Below are positions 22,670-33,862 of a stretch of DNA of 64,000 nt, one piece after another. The stretch lies in the NCBI GenBank assembly GCA_029216955.1, contig JANAVB010015600.1:31416874-31480873 (forward strand), in the 5' to 3' direction. The DNA comes from Iris pallida. Its lineage: Eukaryota > Streptophyta > Magnoliopsida > Asparagales > Iridaceae. Below the pieces are notes generated by a model. It saw only the letters and a program-made list of their open reading frames with translations. It was not told where the DNA came from and made no database searches. Every line of letters begins with the position of its first letter. Positions within the stretch are counted from its first letter, which is position 1. Made by a program: the position numbers and the translations under genes.

Positions 22670-24100
22670 ACCAGCCATCAACTATTGCCGTGAAAAAAAC
22701 AAAAAAATCAAGAACTCTAGCAACGAAGAAGATCAAGAAAATACATAGGAGGTGAAATAGTCAAGTCGAAAAATAAGTAGAAAATACCTAGGGTTTAAGC
22801 TCGATAGCGAAAATCTTCGATTTGGAGTTGGTTACAGAAGGGAAAAGGGGGGAGGGAATGGTCTAAGAAGAAAAAAAAAGAGGAAAATGAAAACATGAGA
22901 AGGGGAAAAACGGAAGAGGAATTTTTTGTTAGGGTTGGAGGAAAGTTTCGTAATTAAGTTCGGACTGGTGGAATTGGCTTCCTGAATAAATAAAGTGGGC
23001 TGGGACTGGGCTACCGGAACAAATATTGTATTTATGTAAAAGTAAACAAATAGCTAGTTGTAGCTCAAATGGTAGAGTAGATAAGTCTCCTAAGAAGAGT
23101 TCAAGGTTCGAGTCCTTTGAACCTTACCATATTATTATTTTTTTCTATTTCAAAACTGAAATCTAACATTAATTTAAAAAAAACAAACTTATTGCTATCT
23201 TAAAAATAATACATATCTAATCATTTTTTTTATTTTAAAAATATGGATAGATAAATTTTAATTTAGTTTTAATTCTAATCTTGACATTAATATTAAAAAT
23301 TAACATAACATTTAAAAACTAACATTAATATTAAAATTAATATTAACATTTAACACTATAAACCCTACTTTCTAGATATATATGAGACCTTACCAAATAA
23401 CCTTAAATATTTTCATGTCAAAGCTACATAATCGAAAAAGGAAGAATGGGATTCATATGCTTCAACAAACTGATGGTTATTTAGTAATATTGATAGTTCT
23501 AGCATTGCTCCTGTCATTCTTGATTATTCAGTACTATATTTCAAGCAGAGGATTCTCAACTAATGGATCCAGTATTTACCATTTCTTCTGATCCTACCCA
23601 GGACCGATCCAGGATCTTGTGTTGCCTTAGCTGGAGCGAATTTTGGTTGCCATTTACCCCTATTGAAAACATTCAGGTTTCATTTGGGTCTGGTCAACAT
23701 TAATATTATTATTAAAATTTATATTTGAAATTAAATTTAAATTAAAGTAGTTATATGGACAATTCTATTTTTTGTTTCGTTTAATTACCATTTTATTTTT
23801 GTTTCAAAATTTAAATCTCACATTAATTTTAGAAAAATAAACTTATCGCTATATTAAAAATAATACATATCTAATCATTTTTTTATTTTTAAAATATGGA
23901 TTGATAAATTTTAATTTAGTTTTAATTTTAATTATAATCTTAACATTAATATTAAAAATTAACATAAATATATAGATTAAATAAGTTATTCTTAATCTTA
24001 ACATCATGCCAAAATGGGGAAAAAAAGATGTCGTAAATAAGTTATTCTTAATCTTAACATCGTGCCAAAATAAGTTATGATCTTAATTTTAATCTTAACA
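22670..24100. other. Non-coding interior of CACTA-2, far right
   Basis: AT-rich, with a tRNA-like SINE head at 23052-23126. Two similar AT-rich segments (about 23150-23330 and 23800-23960, sharing TACATATCTAATCATTTTTT) point to an internal duplication. No gene is supported. Confidence 0.5.
23052..23126 (+). mobile_element. tRNA-like SINE head
   Basis: A pol III A-box-like TAGCTCAAATGG is followed about 35 bases later by a perfect B box GGTTCGAGTCC and then T-rich sequence. The D-arm and T-arm resemble a tRNA but the acceptor ends do not pair, so it is not a functional tRNA gene. Confidence 0.55.
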
Positions 24101-24109
24101 TCGTGCTGG

Positions 24110-24476
24110 GTAAAAAAGCTGTCAATTACGGCGCGTACAACGCATGCCGTAAATAAAAACAACATTCATGGCGTGCTGAGGAACGCCGTAATTGAGATCT
24201 CATTCACGGCGCACAAGAACGCATGCCGTAAATAACTTAACATTTAAGGCATGCAAAAACGAATGCCGTAATTAAGTTACCATTCACGACGCGGGAAAAT
24301 ACGTGCCGTAAATGCGTTTGCAATTACGGCGTGCGGATAAAACACGCCGTAAAAAAACACAAAAATTGACTCTTTTATGGCACGCAGAATTGCATGCTGT
24401 AAAAGAGTGTCATTTACGGCGCACAGGCAATGCGTGCCGTAAATTAGTGCCCTAAATGATCATTTTTTTTGTAGTG
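24110..24476. repeat. Right subterminal array of CACTA-2
   Basis: ATGCCGTAAAT, GCCGTAATTGAG and TTACGGCG-type motifs recur up to the terminus, the counterpart of the left array. Confidence 0.85.
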
Positions 24477-25029
24477 ACCAATTAATCGTTGAATAATTAT
24501 TCCTACTTTTATCCTTGATCATCGTTTGCACGTTACCGTGACTTTTAATTTAGGAGCACCAGACCAGTCGTTTTCTCATAACTAACTCCTCATGAATGAT
24601 CTACTCGAGACGCTCTTCACCCATGACCTTCGTGTCCCACTCAGACACTCTATTTTGTGCTTTATTTTTTTCGCACAATTTTTGGGTCAATTTAGGCCAA
24701 TTAATTATCTTCCGTAAAACCTGATTTAATTTCCAATTTAATTTTGGGACCCGACATCGATCGAACCTAGTCGACCCAAAGTCTAGACATGGCCCACATG
24801 AAGCCTACTACCCACATGATGCTTGTGTCCCATTTATTGGAGTCCCCGCATATTATTTATTTATCCTTGATCATAAATACGTATTTAATTCAATTATTGC
24901 ACCCTGTCCGATTTTGACCCGACCCGGCTCGACCGAACCCGAGCCCAAGCTCCATATTGTTCTCTCATGACTGCATAAATACCCCGTACAATATTTCTCT
25001 TCCCTATTTTAAATATCCTTCCCACTTCT

Positions 25030-25060
25030 AATATGTATATATATATATATATATATTTTA

Positions 25061-25096
<36 letters not shown>

Positions 25097-25124
25097 ATTA
25101 TTATTTTTTTTTTATCCTTCCCAC

Positions 25125-25171
<47 letters not shown>

Positions 25172-25183
25172 TTTTTTTTATAC

Positions 25184-25216
<33 letters not shown>

Positions 25217-25326
25217 TATAGTATATATATATATATAATATATATATATATATAGGATATTTAAGATATGTATATATATATATATATATTATATATATAT
25301 ATATATATAATATATACTATTATATA

Positions 25327-25379
<53 letters not shown>

Positions 25380-25414
25380 TAGATAGATATATATATATAG
25401 ATATTATAGATATG

Positions 25415-25477
<63 letters not shown>

Positions 25478-25512
25478 CTTAAATATCTTTATATATATAT
25501 ATATATATATAT

Positions 25513-25570
<58 letters not shown>
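25030..25570. repeat. TA microsatellite complex, about 500 bases
   Basis: Long (TA)n blocks are interrupted by short ATT and T-rich pieces, inside the family-B LTR. Tyr/Ile open frames on both strands are artefacts. Confidence 0.95.
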
Positions 25571-25699
25571 CTCTCTCTCTCTATATAACTCTCTCTCTCT
25601 CTCCATAACACACACACACCACCTCACCCCTCCACCTCACAGCACAACACCCCCCCCCCCATTTGGGCCGACCTCCTTTTCCTCTCTCTCATTTCAATA

Positions 25700-25747
<48 letters not shown>

Positions 25748-25800
25748 TCGTACACTCTCTCTCTCTCTCTCTTTTTATATTAAACACACACACACATACA
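25570..25800. repeat. CT and CA microsatellites
   Basis: (CT)n blocks at 25570-25605, 25700-25746 and 25755-25772 alternate with (CA)n at 25608-25620 and 25783-25796, in the likely leader part of the LTR. Confidence 0.9.
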
Positions 25801-26829
25801 AAAATATACATACATCTCTCTCTCACCCTCCCTCACTTCGGCCGAACCACCCCACCCCTACAGCCGAGCAACACCACTCCCACCCATGCCGAACACCTAC
25901 AGCCACCACCTCCATCTTCTTCTCCTCCTCTTTTTCATCATCTACATCACCACCTCCATCACCAACTCCATCACCAACACCACATCACCACCACCTCCAC
26001 CACTTCAACCATCACCACCACCGTCCACCGCCACGGCCTTCGCCACCACCGGCGACCGCGCCACCGCCGTGCCTCGGCCTAGCCCGCCCCCGCGCAGGCA
26101 GCAGCAGCTGCAACAGCGAGCGACGCAGTAGTATGCGTAGCCGCGCGCACACGGCCACGCGCGCCGGCGATCGTCGCCGCCGTCGCACACGGTCGTGGCC
26201 CCCCCTGATGCGTGCGCGCCCCCGACGCCTCCCCCTGAGCCGCCACCTTCTTCCCCGACGCGCCGAATAGCCTGTTCGTGCGTTTTGAACGGAACCCCGT
26301 CGTGACGCGCGAGTTTTGAACTCGGAAATAGCGCCCCGTCGCAGCGACTTCGCACACGTTTGTCGAGAGATCCGACCGTTGGATCGACGAACTCCTTGCT
26401 CCGTCGTAATCTCGGTATATAGAACTTCACTCCCCTCAATTTTCGTTCGTTAATTTCGTCGTTTGATACCTCAAAATTGGCCACCAAGTTGACGCTTTAA
26501 ATTGTACTGTTTTTGGATAGTTTTGTGGAGCCGACTTCGTCAGCTCGTAACTCTGCCGTTGCACTCCGGTTGGCGTGCTACTAGTTCCTGTGCGCATCTG
26601 GTATAACCCTCTTTCTGCCTCCTTTAAGTTTTGTTTCATTATAAGCACGTTTGGTTGGTCGAATTCGACGCCAAAGTTGGCCGTCTGAATTCTTTAATTT
26701 GCCCTTGTTTAATTCCATTTTTGAACCCGGGACTCCGGATTCAATTTCTGACACCACCAGTAGACTCGTGGCGTCGTTCTGGCATGTTTTCATATAAAAG
26801 TTTCTTGATTTGGAGAACGCGGGCCCTGG

Positions 26830-27160
26830 CACGCATTTCGGTGCAAACTGGATTCCAAATGTCCGCGTCAACGTGTCATTTTGATATCGGCTCATCGAAA
26901 TCCAATTCTGGATATATCGTTGAGTTCGTATCGTCATTCTGGAATCGTTGACATATAATTTGCTGAGTTTTGAAGACATTTGCTCCGATACGCATTTCGG
27001 TGCAAACCGGATTCTAAATGTCCGCGTCAACGTGTCATTTTGAGATCGGCTCATCGGAATCCTATTTCGGACGTACCGTTGGGTTCGTATCATCATTCTG
27101 GATTCGTGGACATATAATTTGCTAGGTTTTGTAGACTTCTATCTTGACATATTTTTTGGT
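26830..27160. repeat. Tandem repeat of about 159 bases in the LTR
   Basis: GCATTTCGGTGCAAAC recurs at 26833 and 26992, each followed by ATGTCCGCGTCAACGTGTCA and GACATATAATTTGCT. A third, more diverged unit follows near 27150. Confidence 0.75.
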
Positions 27161-29170
27161 ACAAAGTGTGTCCAACGGCGGATATCATTTTAATCCGAAA
27201 TTACCGTTTTGCTCCTGTGTCCAAATTGGACTTATGGGTAGGCTATCCTAGCTAATTTGACCGTTCTGGACACGTTGGTAATATTTAGTTTATCATCCGA
27301 CAACATCTGTAGATTTTGTTTATGTATCATACTTAATTTATAATTAATTATTTTTCCAGAAATTGTTACTTTCTGTTTTTGAATTTTATATATATTTTAG
27401 TTTCTGTAAAAATCTAGAAAAATTTGTATTTAAATACTATGTTAATATAGCTAATTTATTATAATTTTTCTAGTATTTAATAAGTACTTTTGGTATTTTA
27501 TAAAAATAGGAAAACAGAAATTATTTTCAGGATACATATGTTTGCTGATTTTTAATAAATATCTATGAGGGTTTATAAATTCCAGAAAAATTAGTATAAA
27601 TGTCTATAATTGACAAGGATCATTTTGGTACTTTATTTTATTTAAAATTGATCCTTTAGTCTATCTCAAAAATTATTGGAACACAGTGTACAGTTTGATT
27701 TATTTATTGAATAGTTACGACTTGCAATATTTTGTGTTATTTTGAGTTATTGTAGTATTGGACCTCACCCTACACTAGTATAAAGGCTCTAGAAAATTAG
27801 CTTGGATATAGTGTCACTTCACTTTAGACTTTTATGCTAGGTCCCCACTTGGCTAGTATCTAGTTAGGAGTCGTGTCACACCACTAGTGTAATCTTGAAC
27901 ATAACTTAGATGCTGAGTTTGTATATCATTATTTACAGGACACCGGACATCTATATCTTCGTACTAGTATTCTTGCTTTGCTCTAGGCAAGTACATCTGC
28001 AAACTCATTTACTGTCTTTTAATGTTGGAACATGTATTAACCCTGTTAAAACACTGATCCTTGAGATAGCAAGTTAAATCTTCACATGTTGTATTACTTA
28101 CAGTACCTGACATGCTTAGGACAGTTCTTATATCTTCACATGCTTTGTACTGGTTCTCAGTACATGTTTCACTATACTTTATACTGCTCTGAGTATTCAC
28201 ATATTTTTTACTGCTCCCAGTACCTACCATGCTTATACTGCTCCCAGTATCTCCCACATATTTTTACTGTTCTCGTATATCTCACATGTTAGAATATGGG
28301 TTATGGGGAAACTGACAGTTGAGTACGTGATCATGCCCCCCTCTCCGTATGTATTTACCTTGTAAAGTTTTATTTTATATGATTTTGCGTTCGTAGGTAA
28401 CTCTCAAAGCTGTATTTGTGCGTATGTACATCTATCGCCTTTAAACTTGTACGGAAGTACATTTCATTATGTGCCCCCAGCACATTGTACATCTATTGAC
28501 GATCACGTACCTGCTCCAGTTTTAAACATTAGATATACATGTGTCACCTTGACAAATGTATTTTATCGTGATTCCAGTCATACCATGATTCCAGATATGC
28601 CATGTTCCCTATGTTACTATGATACTGTGTAATTCCCAGTTGTACCATGAAGCCATGTTTCCAGTATTTTTTGTTTTATAGACTTATCACACCATGTTTC
28701 TTGTTGTACATCTCTTTCATTATATATTCAGTACTTTAGTTATAGAGGTTGTACTTGCTCCCGTCCTGACAGGATAACGTTGTAGGTTCACTTTTCGAGG
28801 AGGAAATGCTATGTGTTACATATTATGGCACTGATTTTGAGAACCTAGCCTTAGCTCCAGAAGAGGCCCCAGCGGGGAACCTTGCTTAGATATTTTTTAT
28901 GTGTTTTGAGACTTAGACTTTGTTTTGAACTTATATTTGGATACTGGACTTTGTCTCCAGTTAGATACTTTGGAAGTGTATTATTAAGTCTGTACTTGTT
29001 TACCTTCGCTTATAGATGCTGTGTTGTGATGAACCTTTAAATGTGATTTTAGAACTGTTAGCAGCTTAGATCCTTTATTGCCTATTCTTAGAACAGCTTA
29101 CTACGCTTTAACAAGCGTAGGCTGGACATGGCTCGGCCCGGCCCAACAATTTGGGTAACGGGTCGTGACA

Positions 29171-30066
29171 AATACCCCACTGGTTATTACATGTGCATAG
29201 CTCCACCCTCACCACACGTAGGGTGTACCCTGACCTTTTACTACTGGTGCACAGTTTTCCATTTTGGCCGGCCTGATCCTCTATTCATGTACTTGTGCAT
29301 AGCCGGTCAAATATAATAGCCTGATCTGGACCCAAGCCGGTCACATGACGCTTTAATATCTCGTGGCACTTTCTTTTATGTTTACATCGTGCTCAGATTA
29401 CTTCTACTGCTTATATTACAATCTTATCTTATATCTTACCCTTGATATGTTATTCAGTTCTCTTGTACAGTTTTACTTCCAGTTTGATATTTCATCATGT
29501 ATTTCATTATGATTGTCTCTTATGGTATTTGTCAATTTACATGGAACTGCTATTAACGTTTGTACTTGCTCATATCTTGACAGGATAACCCTCATTGTTT
29601 TTCAGAGGATTTAGATGCAGACTGTCCGACCTATTACTGGTTTGGCATAGATGGAGTCTACGACCAGGACCTGCATGTGGATCCGGTGCTCGTAGAGGAC
29701 GCACCGCCTGTAGTGACCTAGATTAGTTTGGTTTGTCTGGATTACATTCCAGCTGGATACTTTGATACTTGTAGTATTTATTTGGGTTTGTTTATGTCTT
29801 AAATTCTGAACTTCTGTGAGTGACTTTGCTTTTATTTCAGTCTAACTATTTCCATCTTTATCTTATTTATCATCGTGCTTATCTTTCTTAGAATTATGTG
29901 ATTGAATTGTGATTATATTCCTCCGTGCGGTGATGACAGGTTATATTATTGTGTCTTAGATATTATATGTTGTAGATGACCCTTACAGCGTTCTACCGCC
30001 GATACTGCGGCGTAGGCTGGACGTACCTACGTGCTCATACCCCTAAATAGGGTGCGGGTCGTGACA
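29171..30066 (+). mobile_element. LTR 3' part, family A, second copy
   Basis: From AATACCCC onward it parallels 10725-11633 (shared TAGCCGGTCAAAT, TCCGACCTA, GTAGAGGACGCACCGCCTG) and ends GGGTGCGGGTCGTGACA. The family-B LTR inserted directly before it. The upstream half of this copy is not recognisable next to the 5' side of family B, so a deletion occurred there. Confidence 0.75.
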
Positions 30067-30480
30067 GAACCTCCAGTGGCTGTGTTCACACTGTCGACAC
30101 TCCCTACAACTGTACATTTTCTTGTGATCAAAGTCCCCATTCTATTTGCCATATCATCGCAAGTACGAAGAACTCCTTCATGTATTTCTCCTAGTCCAAT
30201 GATACATACCTAGGGATATACACCTCAACCTGTTCAGTATATACCACCGTGTGCATACACCTACTGCCATACCTACATCTCAAAATGTTAGACAACCATC
30301 TGGAAATTCTGTAAGACCTTCATGGGAACAACCTTAACTTAGGCTTAAATTTTCTGATTATGATGGGATCAGTGATGTTGAAGAATGGTTATTGAGGATT
30401 AATCATTACTTCAATTAAAATAGTGAGCCAGGATGGGACAAAGTAAAGGTATGCTCCGTGCAGATGAAGGGAATGTTAGT
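30067..30480 (+). pseudogene. Retrotransposon gag fragment
   Basis: One frame (about 30330-30480) reads a gag-like stretch with RLKFSDYDGISDVEEWLLRI and WDKVKVCSVQMKGML, resembling the N-terminal capsid region of LTR retrotransposons. Two in-frame TAA codons interrupt it and no further gag or pol follows. It directly follows an LTR end without a primer site, so the 5' leader is deleted. Confidence 0.55.
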
Positions 30481-30838
30481 AACGAATTCACAACTCTGTA
30501 TATAGACTCTGAAATTAAGATATAAAATAATAATCTAATCGAGACCGAGGCTTGAACTTGGTTCAATGTCTTTAAGACAATATTCGTCCCGCACTGGTGC
30601 TTACGGTTTTAATGGCGATTAGTCTCCTAGGATACAACAATTTTCTCCTTCGATAACAACACTTCACACCGTAGGAACTCGTCGAAGCAATGTTGGTTGT
30701 CCCTCTCTCTCTTGGACTTAATGCTAGATGGATGAATTGATTGAATGATTGAATTATTCAAACACTTATGCTTTTATAGAAATAAAGAGACACAATGGAA
30801 AGAACACACATTTCCAATAAATAGAGTTGTACATCTTT
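30481..30838. other. Spacer with no recognised gene
   Basis: Mixed-composition sequence with only short, interrupted open frames. I see no coding or element signature that I can name. Confidence 0.4.
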
Positions 30839-30839
30839 C

Positions 30840-30876
30840 CATAAATTCGTTGTCATAGATTCGTTGATAGCAAACA

Positions 30877-30923
<47 letters not shown>

Positions 30924-30963
30924 TAGCATAAATTCGTTGTCATAGATTCGTTGATAGCAAACA

Positions 30964-31007
<44 letters not shown>

Positions 31008-31012
31008 TAGCA
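30840..31012. repeat. Tandem duplication ending in ATT microsatellites
   Basis: CATAAATTCGTTGTCATAGA through CGTTGATAGCAAACAATT plus an (ATT)n run and ACTAGCAT occurs twice in tandem (about 86 bases each). Confidence 0.9.
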
Positions 31013-31216
31013 TATGTGCACGTGCCTTGCACGTATTTTAACATTTCTTAATTAGTTTAGGAAGACTCTTTAGGAAGACCAAAGGGTACTCTTCCTAATT
31101 ACTAAGTTGTCCTTATTAAAATTAATGAACAATTTTTAATTAGTATAAGTATGTAAGGGTATTTTCGGAATTCAAAAGTTTCATCATCTAAGTTTTCCTA
31201 TTATATAGTAGAATAG

Positions 31217-31276
<60 letters not shown>
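31217..31276. repeat. ATT microsatellite
   Basis: A pure (ATT)n run of about 60 bases, next to the tail side of the SINE-like unit at 31318-31392. Confidence 0.95.
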
Positions 31277-31317
31277 TCAAATATATATATATATTTTTTT
31301 GAAATCACACGCACACA

Positions 31318-31392
31318 CACAATTGGGGGACTCGAACCTTGCCGGCCCCTCCGGATGTCCGCTCTAATACCTCTAGGCTAGAGAGCTCGGAC
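31318..31392 (-). mobile_element. tRNA-like SINE head
   Basis: On the minus strand an A-box-like TAGCCTAGAGGTATTAG precedes a B box AAGGTTCGAGTCCCC. The downstream side is simple-sequence (CA, TA and ATT), fitting a SINE tail. No functional tRNA fold was found. Confidence 0.5.
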
Positions 31393-31970
31393 ATTTCAAA
31401 TATATATTCACTTTTCCAACAGGGAAATGCGGTTTTTTTGGTTTGATTGGTTACTGAAAATCAAGGAAGGAGTAATCAGTTGGGAGGGTTTCTGCCAATC
31501 CATTAAAACTGAGTTTCGTCCTTCACAGTTCACCAACCATATTGCAGACTTAAAGCTACCGCTAATACGTCGCTAATTCATGCAACACATCAATACATCG
31601 CTAATTTACTTAACAAATTGGCTGTTCATGAATCAAAAAAGGTCAATATAAGGCGGAGCAGGAGGAGGGAAGACGGCTAAATTTGGCTCGCTCCGACGGC
31701 TCCGCTGCATGTGTACAGCGGGTGCACGGCCGGAGCTAGCCGAATATCATATTTTCTTATACTCCATATCACATTAGTAGATATACTTTCTCAGTACATA
31801 AGCTTTCATCCTTTAAATCATTACAGAGAGTATCTCACATATATATATTCTGGTATTCAAAAAAAACTTGATAATTAGATGCAAAGAATGAAAGAAGCCC
31901 ATATTGTACATTGAAACATGCACCAAAAAATTTCAACTTGAGCATGCAGCATCGATCCCTAACTCCTTCT
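31393..31970. other. 3' flank of the ZIP gene
   Basis: No gene. It contains a short TACGTCGCTAATT segment near 31567 like CACTA-1 subterminal motifs, and a small GC-rich foldback at 31687-31744 (TTTGGCTCGCTCCG facing CGGAGCTAGCCGAA). Poly(A) signals for the ZIP gene would lie below 31971 but I cannot single one out. Confidence 0.45.
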
Positions 31971-33800
31971 CTATGCCCATTTTGCCAGTAGGGACATGCC
32001 GCCGGCGCCCAGAAACACGGCGCCGAATGCCCACATCTGAAGTTTGATACTTCCCTGGAGCTTGGCTCCCATGAAGTCGGCGGCGAGAAGATCCACCAGA
32101 GCCATGTAGTTCAGCAGCCCCGCGGACGAGGCGTTCAGTATCCCCACCACGATGAGAGCGGTGGGGCTGTTGTCGCTGTACACGCCGGACAGCCCTATCC
32201 CGAGCGCGATCCCGAAAGGGGTCGTGGTGGCGAAGAAGAAGGCCAAGACTGCTTTCATCTTCAACCCGTACTCCGCCTGCAGCAGAAACAACAAACAGTC
32301 GATCAGTCACTCCACTCCGTGTTATATCGATCGATAGTTGAGTTGAGTTGATATATATAGTTATATAGTTCTATGTATTGGCATATTTGCATTGCATATT
32401 AAGTGGTGAAGGAGGAATGCTAATTCAGTACTTACTTACTTGTAGGATGACCCCTCCGAGTCCCATCCCTTCGAAGAGTTGGTGGAAACAAATGGCTGCC
32501 ACCAGCGGTCTAATGGTGCAAGGGTTTTGCGACGCACCCATTGATAGACCTATCACTACTGAGTGAACCAGAATGCCCATCTCCAAAACCTGCACGAAAT
32601 TAATTAAATTAATAATATTGTTAACTTGTAATGAAATTACATATAGCAGTTAATTAATACTACGAAAATGATATTTGGCCCGCCGGCGGGCCAGCCCGCA
32701 CGCCGGCATGGCACTCCCCCATTGGCTCCCCTCCTATTCGCGTGGGGCCCATGCCGGCGCCCTGCCAATGGGGAAGCGCCGCGTGGCCGCGGGCTAGCCC
32801 GCAGGCGGGCCATGTAGCACCGTTGTCTATATGTACTATAATCTAAAATGTATGTTTTGTTGAGAATTTCTTGTATATCATGTCCAAACTATTTAATTAG
32901 ACCTTTTATAGTGACGTCCTACATCATTTACATACATTAAGTTGATCTATAGCTAATGTGAAGAAACTGTTCGTGGAAACCAACTCCTATAATTTAGCTC
33001 ATCCATCTTAACTACTTGTTTAAATTCATCTTTCTAGGCTGAATATTTTCTATATTACATCTTGAAAATAGTAATACTGAGTAATGAGTATGCATTTTGC
33101 AATATAAATTTACATATTCCATGTGACGAACACTTAATTGAAGAAAATTTGTTCGTTAATACGTTAAAGGTAATTGACATTGAAAATTTACCTGTGCAAC
33201 TATACGGTTGCGGCGCAAGGCTGACGCGTGCCCTTCCTTATCGTCTTTCGTAGCAGGCTGCATTGCCAATTGTCCGTGTCCGTGTCCAGCTCCGACTCTT
33301 GGAGCAGGAGTATTCTCACAATCTACAACGTCTTGATCAACACTCGTCCTCCTATTGTACAGCGACGTCATGAACGAGTCCACCATCAAGGTCAGCAGCG
33401 CCGACACCATGGCCACGAACGTCGCGAACGGGAACTCCCTCCACGGCCTCTCCGGCAAGCAAGGGGAGCTCAGGTCACGGAATGCGTCGGGAAGGACGTG
33501 CATGTAGCCCGTCGCGAGGACCACCCCCGACGCGAACGCCTTGACCACCATGAATAGGCTGCGGTCGGGGGCTAGCGCAGGCATGGAGCGGGCGACGAGG
33601 GGGAGCCCGACGCCGGCCATGCTGGCGACGAGGACGGAGGGGATCGCGATCGACTTGAGCCGCATCGCATCGCGCTTGTCGTAGCATTCGCTGCGGAACG
33701 AGACATCGCATTCATCTTTGTCGGACGAAGCGGCGGCGGCGGCGGGCTCAGCGAAGGCTAAAGAGAAGAGGAGGAGGAGAGTTTTGAAGGTGATAGCCAT
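31971..33800 (-). CDS. ZIP-family zinc/iron transporter (IRT/ZIP type)
   Basis: This is the only intact host gene found. Exons 33800-33192, 32589-32440 and 32276-31971 (TAG) join in phase 0 at GT-AG introns of 602 and 163 bases and encode 354 residues, the normal ZIP length. ZIP proteins import divalent metals (Zn, Fe, Mn) across the plasma membrane or from organelles. Visible are a hydrophobic N-terminal signal-like segment (1-24), Cys residues in the outer loop, eight likely membrane helices, HVLPDAF in helix 2 (His101), a short variable loop with HGHG (173-176), HSVVIG in helix 4 (His212) and HQLFEG in helix 5 (His239, Glu243), the conserved metal-path motifs. The end, [10 protein letters not shown], is typical. 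The His loop is shorter than in many IRT1-like proteins. Which metal it carries cannot be read from sequence. Confidence 0.95.
32676..32812. mobile_element. GC-rich foldback MITE in ZIP intron 1
   Basis: Almost the whole 137 bases fold on themselves. TGGCCCGCCGGCGGGCCAGC faces GCTAGCCCGCAGGCGGGCCA, CCGGCATGG faces CCATGCCGG, and CCCCATTGGC faces GCCAATGGGG. It stands out in an AT-rich intron. A target duplication is not clear. It lies well away from both splice sites. Confidence 0.75.
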
Positions 33801-33847
33801 GGCTCTCTCTTTGGTTTTCCGTACTACTTCACTCTCCCATGACCATG

Positions 33848-33862
33848 AAATATATATATAGT
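33848..33862 (-). promoter_or_regulatory. Putative TATA box of the ZIP gene
   Basis: On the minus strand CTATATATATA lies about 50 bases upstream of the ATG, the only TATA-like element in the near upstream region. The short distance implies a short leader if it is the functional box. Confidence 0.45.

Larger units (their letters stand above)
15191..24476. mobile_element. CACTA-2, non-autonomous CACTA element
   Basis: The left end begins CACTACAAGAAAAACTATC. The right end read inward begins CACTACAAAAAAAATGATC. Both sides carry the 3-base duplication ACC (15188-15190 and 24477-24479). Subterminal arrays of a GCCGTAAATGAT-type motif lie inside both ends and differ from those of CACTA-1, so this is another subfamily. 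I see no TNP2 or TnpA domain in its 9.3 kb, even after removing the inserted solo LTR, so it is non-autonomous. It may carry a captured gene fragment (22020-22330). Confidence 0.9.
14932..29170 (+). mobile_element. Very long 3' LTR (family B), split by CACTA-2
   Basis: The LTR starts TGTAAGCCCCCTG after the polypurine tract and ends GGGTAACGGGTCGTGACA. Removing CACTA-2 and one copy of its duplication leaves about 4.95 kb. A promoter-like segment (GACTGCATAAATACCCCG near 24975) is followed by long TA, CT and CA tracts (25030-25800), a GC-rich block (25850-26350), a tandem repeat of about 159 bases (26830-27160) and AT-rich sequence. The last 470 bases match the partial 5' LTR at 12424-12895. 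No gene is present, and the open frames in the TA and GC-rich parts are compositional. It lies in a family-A LTR that resumes at 29171 with AATAC. Confidence 0.75.

Noticed and set aside
23052..23126. A functional tRNA gene
   Set aside because: A and B boxes are good but the acceptor stem does not pair, so it is better read as a SINE head.
25268..25627. Tyr/Ile repeat proteins of about 100 residues
   Set aside because: Pure translation of TA microsatellites. The same artefact occurs at 2847, 35583-35910, 41237-41609 and 61888-62094.
25663..26131. Plus-strand Ser/His/Pro-rich open frames
   Set aside because: Derived from CT and ACC simple sequence in the LTR. No family resemblance.
26005..26487. 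Minus-strand open frame of 160 codons and an overlapping one of 92
   Set aside because: It lies in the GC-rich leader part of the family-B LTR, overlaps open frames in other phases and has no recognisable domain.
30774..31013. Poly-Ile open frame
   Set aside because: Translation of ATT microsatellites in a tandem duplication.
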